Source: DASSUW01 sp963849695 (GTDB taxonomy: Bacteria > Actinomycetota > Thermoleophilia > Solirubrobacterales > Solirubrobacteraceae). From it: DNA of 64,000 nt. Made by a program: the position numbers and the translations under genes. The DNA lies in NCBI GenBank assembly GCA_963849695.1, contig CAWKIT010000031.1, positions 114,649 through 178,648 of the forward strand. The letters are read 5' to 3'. Shown in pieces: positions 61,482 through 64,000 of this stretch. Position 1 is the stretch's first letter; each line of letters starts with the position of its first letter. Under the pieces are notes generated by a model that was not told the DNA's origin, made no database searches, and was given only the letters and a program-made list of their open reading frames with translations.

Positions 61482-62026
61482 TGCTCGGACAAGGAGGCCG
61501 AGAAGCGGCTGAAGTAGTCGACCGCGGAGGCGACGGTGATCGCGGCGGCCGCGAGCATCACCCACTCGTCGATGTACAGGCCGCCGATCTCGTCGCCGGG
61601 CCGCAGGATCGCGAGCAGGATGGCGAGGAACTGGATGCTGGTCTTGAGCCGGCCGAGGAGCGACGGCTGCATCACGGTTCCCTCGGCGGCGATCACGCCG
61701 CGCAGCCCGAGCACGATCAGCTCGCGCCCGATGATGATGATCGCCACCCATGCCGACGCGCGGTCGACGGCCACGAGCGCGATCAGCACGCCGGTCACGA
61801 GCAGCTTGTCGGCGGTCGTGTCGAGGAACGAGCCGAGCTTGGTCGTGACCCCCCAGCGGCGGGCCAGCTTGCCGTCGATCCAGTCGGTGGCGGCCGCGAC
61901 GGCGAACAGGAGGGCGGTCAGCGTGCGATCCGCGTCCTCCATCAGCATCGCCATGATCACCGGCGTCAGGAGGATGCGGAGACAGGTGCTCGCCGCGAGG
62001 AACCGCGCAGAGCGGATACTGCTCAT
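61478..62026 (-). CDS. pgsA: CDP-diacylglycerol-glycerol-3-phosphate 3-phosphatidyltransferase
   Basis: A 182-residue membrane enzyme with the motif DWIDGKLARRWGVTTKLGSF then LDTTADK, the D-x2-DG-x2-AR-x8-G-x3-D-x3-D signature. It makes phosphatidylglycerophosphate from CDP-diacylglycerol; the size and motif match PgsA, though inositol-type relatives share the motif. The ATG at 62026 starts directly before the first helix. Its stop overlaps the epimerase start. Confidence 0.85.
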   Translation of the reverse strand: MSSIRSARFLAASTCLRILLTPVIMAMLMEDADRTLTALLFAVAAATDWIDGKLARRWGVTTKLGSFLDTTADKLLVTGVLIALVAVDRASAWVAIIIIGRELIVLGLRGVIAAEGTVMQPSLLGRLKTSIQFLAILLAILRPGDEIGGLYIDEWVMLAAAAITVASAVDYFSRFSASLSEQ

Positions 62027-62136
62027 GCTCGCCACTCCCCCCACAAGGACGCCGACTCTAGCGGCCGAACGCGAGGTCAGCGGCACGATCGGGTTGCGAA
62101 TAGCGGGAGCGCAATCCCGGCGTTAGGGGGCCAGGA

Positions 62137-62159
62137 GGCCCCGGCGTTTCGCCGGGGCC
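62137..62159. terminator. Hairpin terminator between the secreted protein and pgsA genes
   Basis: Arms GGCCCCGGCG and CGCCGGGGCC with a TTT loop give ten perfect pairs. Both flanking genes are on the minus strand, so it ends the transcript of the secreted protein gene. Confidence 0.7.
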
Positions 62160-62175
62160 CGTTGGTCCGTGTACC

Positions 62176-63033
62176 TCAGCCGGGCGGGAGGGTCCCGCCC
62201 AGGCCGAGCGCCTGGAGGATGCGGTTGAGGTCGAGTTGCGTGAGCCCGCCTGACAGATTGGCGATGCCGAGCTGGCTCAGCACACCCTGCAGCTGGGCGG
62301 TCGACAGGTTCACGCCGAGGCTGCTCAGCAGACTCTGCAGTCCGGCGAGATCGCTAACCCCTCCGCCGCCGGCGATCCCACACAGCAGCTGGCCGAGCAG
62401 GCCCCTTTCGGGCTGCGCGTTGATGGTGACGATCACCGGGTCGCGGTTGGTCTTGCCGTAGAGATCGACGACCAGGCCGAGCAGGTCCAGGTGCAGCGGC
62501 CCCAGGACCAGCTTGAGCACCTGGCAGGACCGCGGTTGCGCCTGCGCGGCGCTTGCGTGCAACGTCTCCGACGACGAGAGGACCGGCAGTGACCGGCCGT
62601 CGAGGCGGGAGTTCAGGGCACGGGCGACGCGCGGGAAAGTGACCTTGGCATGCGCGAGCGCGCAGAACAGGTCGCCGAGGACGCGGCCCTTGCGAGCGAA
62701 GACGTCGAGGCTGATGTGCGAGGTCTTGACCTGCACACCGAGCAGCTCGAGGGTAAGCGGTGCGAGCCGCAGGGTGATCACGTCGCAGCGTCGACCGCGA
62801 CGCGTGGCCGCGACGCGGAACTTCACCGGCGCGCTGTCGCGCGACACGCTCGTGCCCGAGCGCAGCCTGCCGGTCAGCGTCCCGTCCGCGACAACCCCGC
62901 TCGCTGTCGCACGGAAGCTGGTGATCTTCGCCCTCATCGACAGCGAGGACGATGTGGCAGCGTCGGCCGAAGCAGGCACGGCTAACGCGACAGCCGCGAC
63001 GAGCGCGGCGAGCATGGCAGCAAAGAGCTTCAT
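62176..63033 (-). CDS. Secreted protein of unknown function
   Basis: A 285-residue protein with a signal peptide (MKLFAAMLAALVAAVALAVP, ending ADA). The mature part has a beta-rich section, KITSFRATASGVVADGTLTG and DVITLRLAPLTLELLGVQVK, then again LKLVLGPLHLDLLGLVVDLY, which looks like an internal duplication of a 'L-x-L-G-P-L-x-L-x-L-L-G-x-x-V' unit, each followed by a conserved cysteine region (LFCALAHAKV and LLCGIAGGGG). The C-terminus is rich in serine, glycine and leucine. I do not recognise the family. Probably exported and possibly disulfide bonded. Confidence 0.8.
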   Translation of the reverse strand: MKLFAAMLAALVAAVALAVPASADAATSSSLSMRAKITSFRATASGVVADGTLTGRLRSGTSVSRDSAPVKFRVAATRRGRRCDVITLRLAPLTLELLGVQVKTSHISLDVFARKGRVLGDLFCALAHAKVTFPRVARALNSRLDGRSLPVLSSSETLHASAAQAQPRSCQVLKLVLGPLHLDLLGLVVDLYGKTNRDPVIVTINAQPERGLLGQLLCGIAGGGGVSDLAGLQSLLSSLGVNLSTAQLQGVLSQLGIANLSGGLTQLDLNRILQALGLGGTLPPG

Positions 63034-63393
63034 ACCGAAAACCAGTACCCTGCAGCAGACACCGGACTCTCCGCAGGCGACTGAGATTTGGACGAGCCGT
63101 CCGCCGCTGCGGGCAGCACACTCGGTCATCGGGCGGCCGTCCGGCAAGAACGCGAGGACCGGGTCCATGCTTCGGCGCTTCGAGCGCGCCGCCGACCGGG
63201 CTAGCGGGAGGGGGTGCCGCCGCGAAGGCGGACCTAGCCAGCCGACGACGCGCGCGAGCATGATCGCAAGGGCTATCAGCGGTTCCGCGCCCGATTTCGG
63301 GTGGTTCCGCGCCCGATTCCGACCGTGTCGCTCCCCGACGTCGCCGGCCCGACAACCGTCGTCCGCGCGCTCGCCTTGTGCCAGCCTGTCCGC
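63034..63393. other. 360-base gap with divergent promoters and a direct repeat
   Basis: No gene is supported in this gap between the secreted-protein and LacI genes. A 19-base unit, GGTTCCGCGCCCGATTTCG, occurs at 63281-63299 and with one change at 63303-63321, giving a 22-base period. The repeat lies about 75 bases before the LacI start and may be a binding site. Confidence 0.5.
63281..63321. repeat. Tandem direct repeat before the LacI gene
   Basis: Two 19-base copies (63281-63299 and 63303-63321) differ at one position (T/C) and are separated by three bases. A spacing of 22 bases, about two helical turns, puts both copies on one face of DNA. Confidence 0.6.
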
Positions 63394-64000
63394 ATGCGGC
63401 CGGTGACGAGCGCGGATGTCGCCCGGGAAGCGGGCGTCTCGCGGGCCACCGTGAGCCACGTCCTCAACGACGTGGGGCGCGGCCGCGTGTCCGACGCGAC
63501 GCGGTCGCGCGTCCTCGCGGCGGCGGATCGCCTCGGGTATGTGCCCAACGCCGCGGCGGCCGCGCTTCGCGCCGGTCGCACGTCTCTGGTCCTCGTCGGT
63601 CTGCCCGCGTGGCCGCTCGGTCCGCCCATGGCCGCCGCGATCTCGTCGCTCGTCAGCGAACTCGCGCAACGTGGCTACACGCCGCTGGTGCACATGGATC
63701 ACGCCGGCGCAGCGGGCGGTCTGCTGAGCGCGTGCGAGCGGGCCCGGCCGGTGGGCGTGATCGCGTTGTCGGAGGACCTGACGCTGGAACGGGCGAACAG
63801 GCTGCGGCGCCACGGCGCGCGCGCGGTCATCGGATCCGCGCGGCACGCGGTCCAGGACCTGCCCGCGCTCGTGTTCGACCAGGCATCGGTCGGTCGGGCC
63901 GCAGTGGACCATCTCGCCGCTCGAGGACACGGCCGGATCCTGGCGCTGATGCCGTCGACGGACGCGGCGGGGCTCGGGGAGCTGGCGCAGGAGCGGCTGC
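63394..64000 (+). CDS. LacI-family transcriptional regulator (3' truncated by window)
   Basis: The first 202 residues are visible. The helix-turn-helix is complete, VTSADVAREAGVSRATVSHV followed by the hinge region LAAADRLGYVPNAAAAALR. The periplasmic-binding-protein-like domain begins with SLVLVGLPAWPLGPPMAAAI. The ATG at 63394 matches the usual family start. The rest of the gene lies beyond the window. Targets unknown; the direct repeat at 63281-63321 is a candidate operator. Confidence 0.92.
   Translation, partial: MRPVTSADVAREAGVSRATVSHVLNDVGRGRVSDATRSRVLAAADRLGYVPNAAAAALRAGRTSLVLVGLPAWPLGPPMAAAISSLVSELAQRGYTPLVHMDHAGAAGGLLSACERARPVGVIALSEDLTLERANRLRRHGARAVIGSARHAVQDLPALVFDQASVGRAAVDHLAARGHGRILALMPSTDAAGLGELAQERL

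Overview
This window reads as a piece of chromosome from a very GC-rich actinobacterium. GC-ending codons dominate, GTG starts are common, and stop and start codons overlap (ATGA or GTGA) in almost every operon. The tmRNA, SmpB, FtsEX, prfB, SecA and HPF set is bacterial core. The mix of a eukaryote-type UDP-glucose pyrophosphorylase, two kinds of adenosylhomocysteinase and short REP-like GC hairpins suggests Thermoleophilia/Solirubrobacterales, but that placement is an inference from gene content. No insertion sequence, prophage, CRISPR array or tRNA gene was seen.

Layout. Bases 1-4.3 kb: the end of a LuxR-type regulator, an ankyrin protein, a GFA-type zinc protein, a frameshifted lipoprotein and a truncated globin. 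4.4-10.3 kb: a tight + operon with a MacB/LolD-like ATPase, a double FtsX-domain permease, a metallophosphoesterase lipoprotein, a DoxX protein and an MmgE/PrpD protein. 10.4-24.2 kb: a TetR/MFS efflux pair, an M3 peptidase, an Asp-box lipoprotein with an M20 peptidase, a methyltransferase/LacI pair, an M74-like peptidase, several SDR enzymes, infA, and a MarR-controlled ring-cleavage dioxygenase with a striking double operator.

24.3-33.8 kb, read on the minus strand, is the core block ftsE-ftsX-ctpA-rnr-smpB followed by ssrA (tmRNA). smpB and ssrA are separated by about 3.9 kb of + strand accessory genes (FAD oxidoreductase, VOC protein, quinone reductase-like protein). This stretch holds three copies of a 135-145 nt element that folds into a multibranched structure. 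It is the best candidate for something undescribed. 34-39.8 kb: an M16 peptidase, nadA/nadC, a tocopherol-cyclase-like gene and prfB with its programmed frameshift. 39.8-47.8 kb: a secreted beta-helix protein, a broken LysR gene, secA, hpf, a methyltransferase and comF. 48.2-57.3 kb: a CtaG-like protein, a CDP-alcohol phosphatidyltransferase, an RTX-like secreted protein, UDP-glucose pyrophosphorylase, an archaeal-type adenosylhomocysteinase, a PLP decarboxylase, and the canonical ahcY under a MerR regulator. 57.3-64 kb: a patatin, an aldo/keto reductase, a beta-propeller protein, an acidic repeat protein, an epimerase with pgsA, a secreted protein and the start of a LacI regulator.

Three genes (near 3.26, 38.17 and 42.31 kb) each need exactly one inserted or deleted base to read through, and a LacI gene lacks a canonical start where one is expected. 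Either these are real decaying genes or the assembly carries a few single-base errors. All reading-frame calls there carry that caveat.
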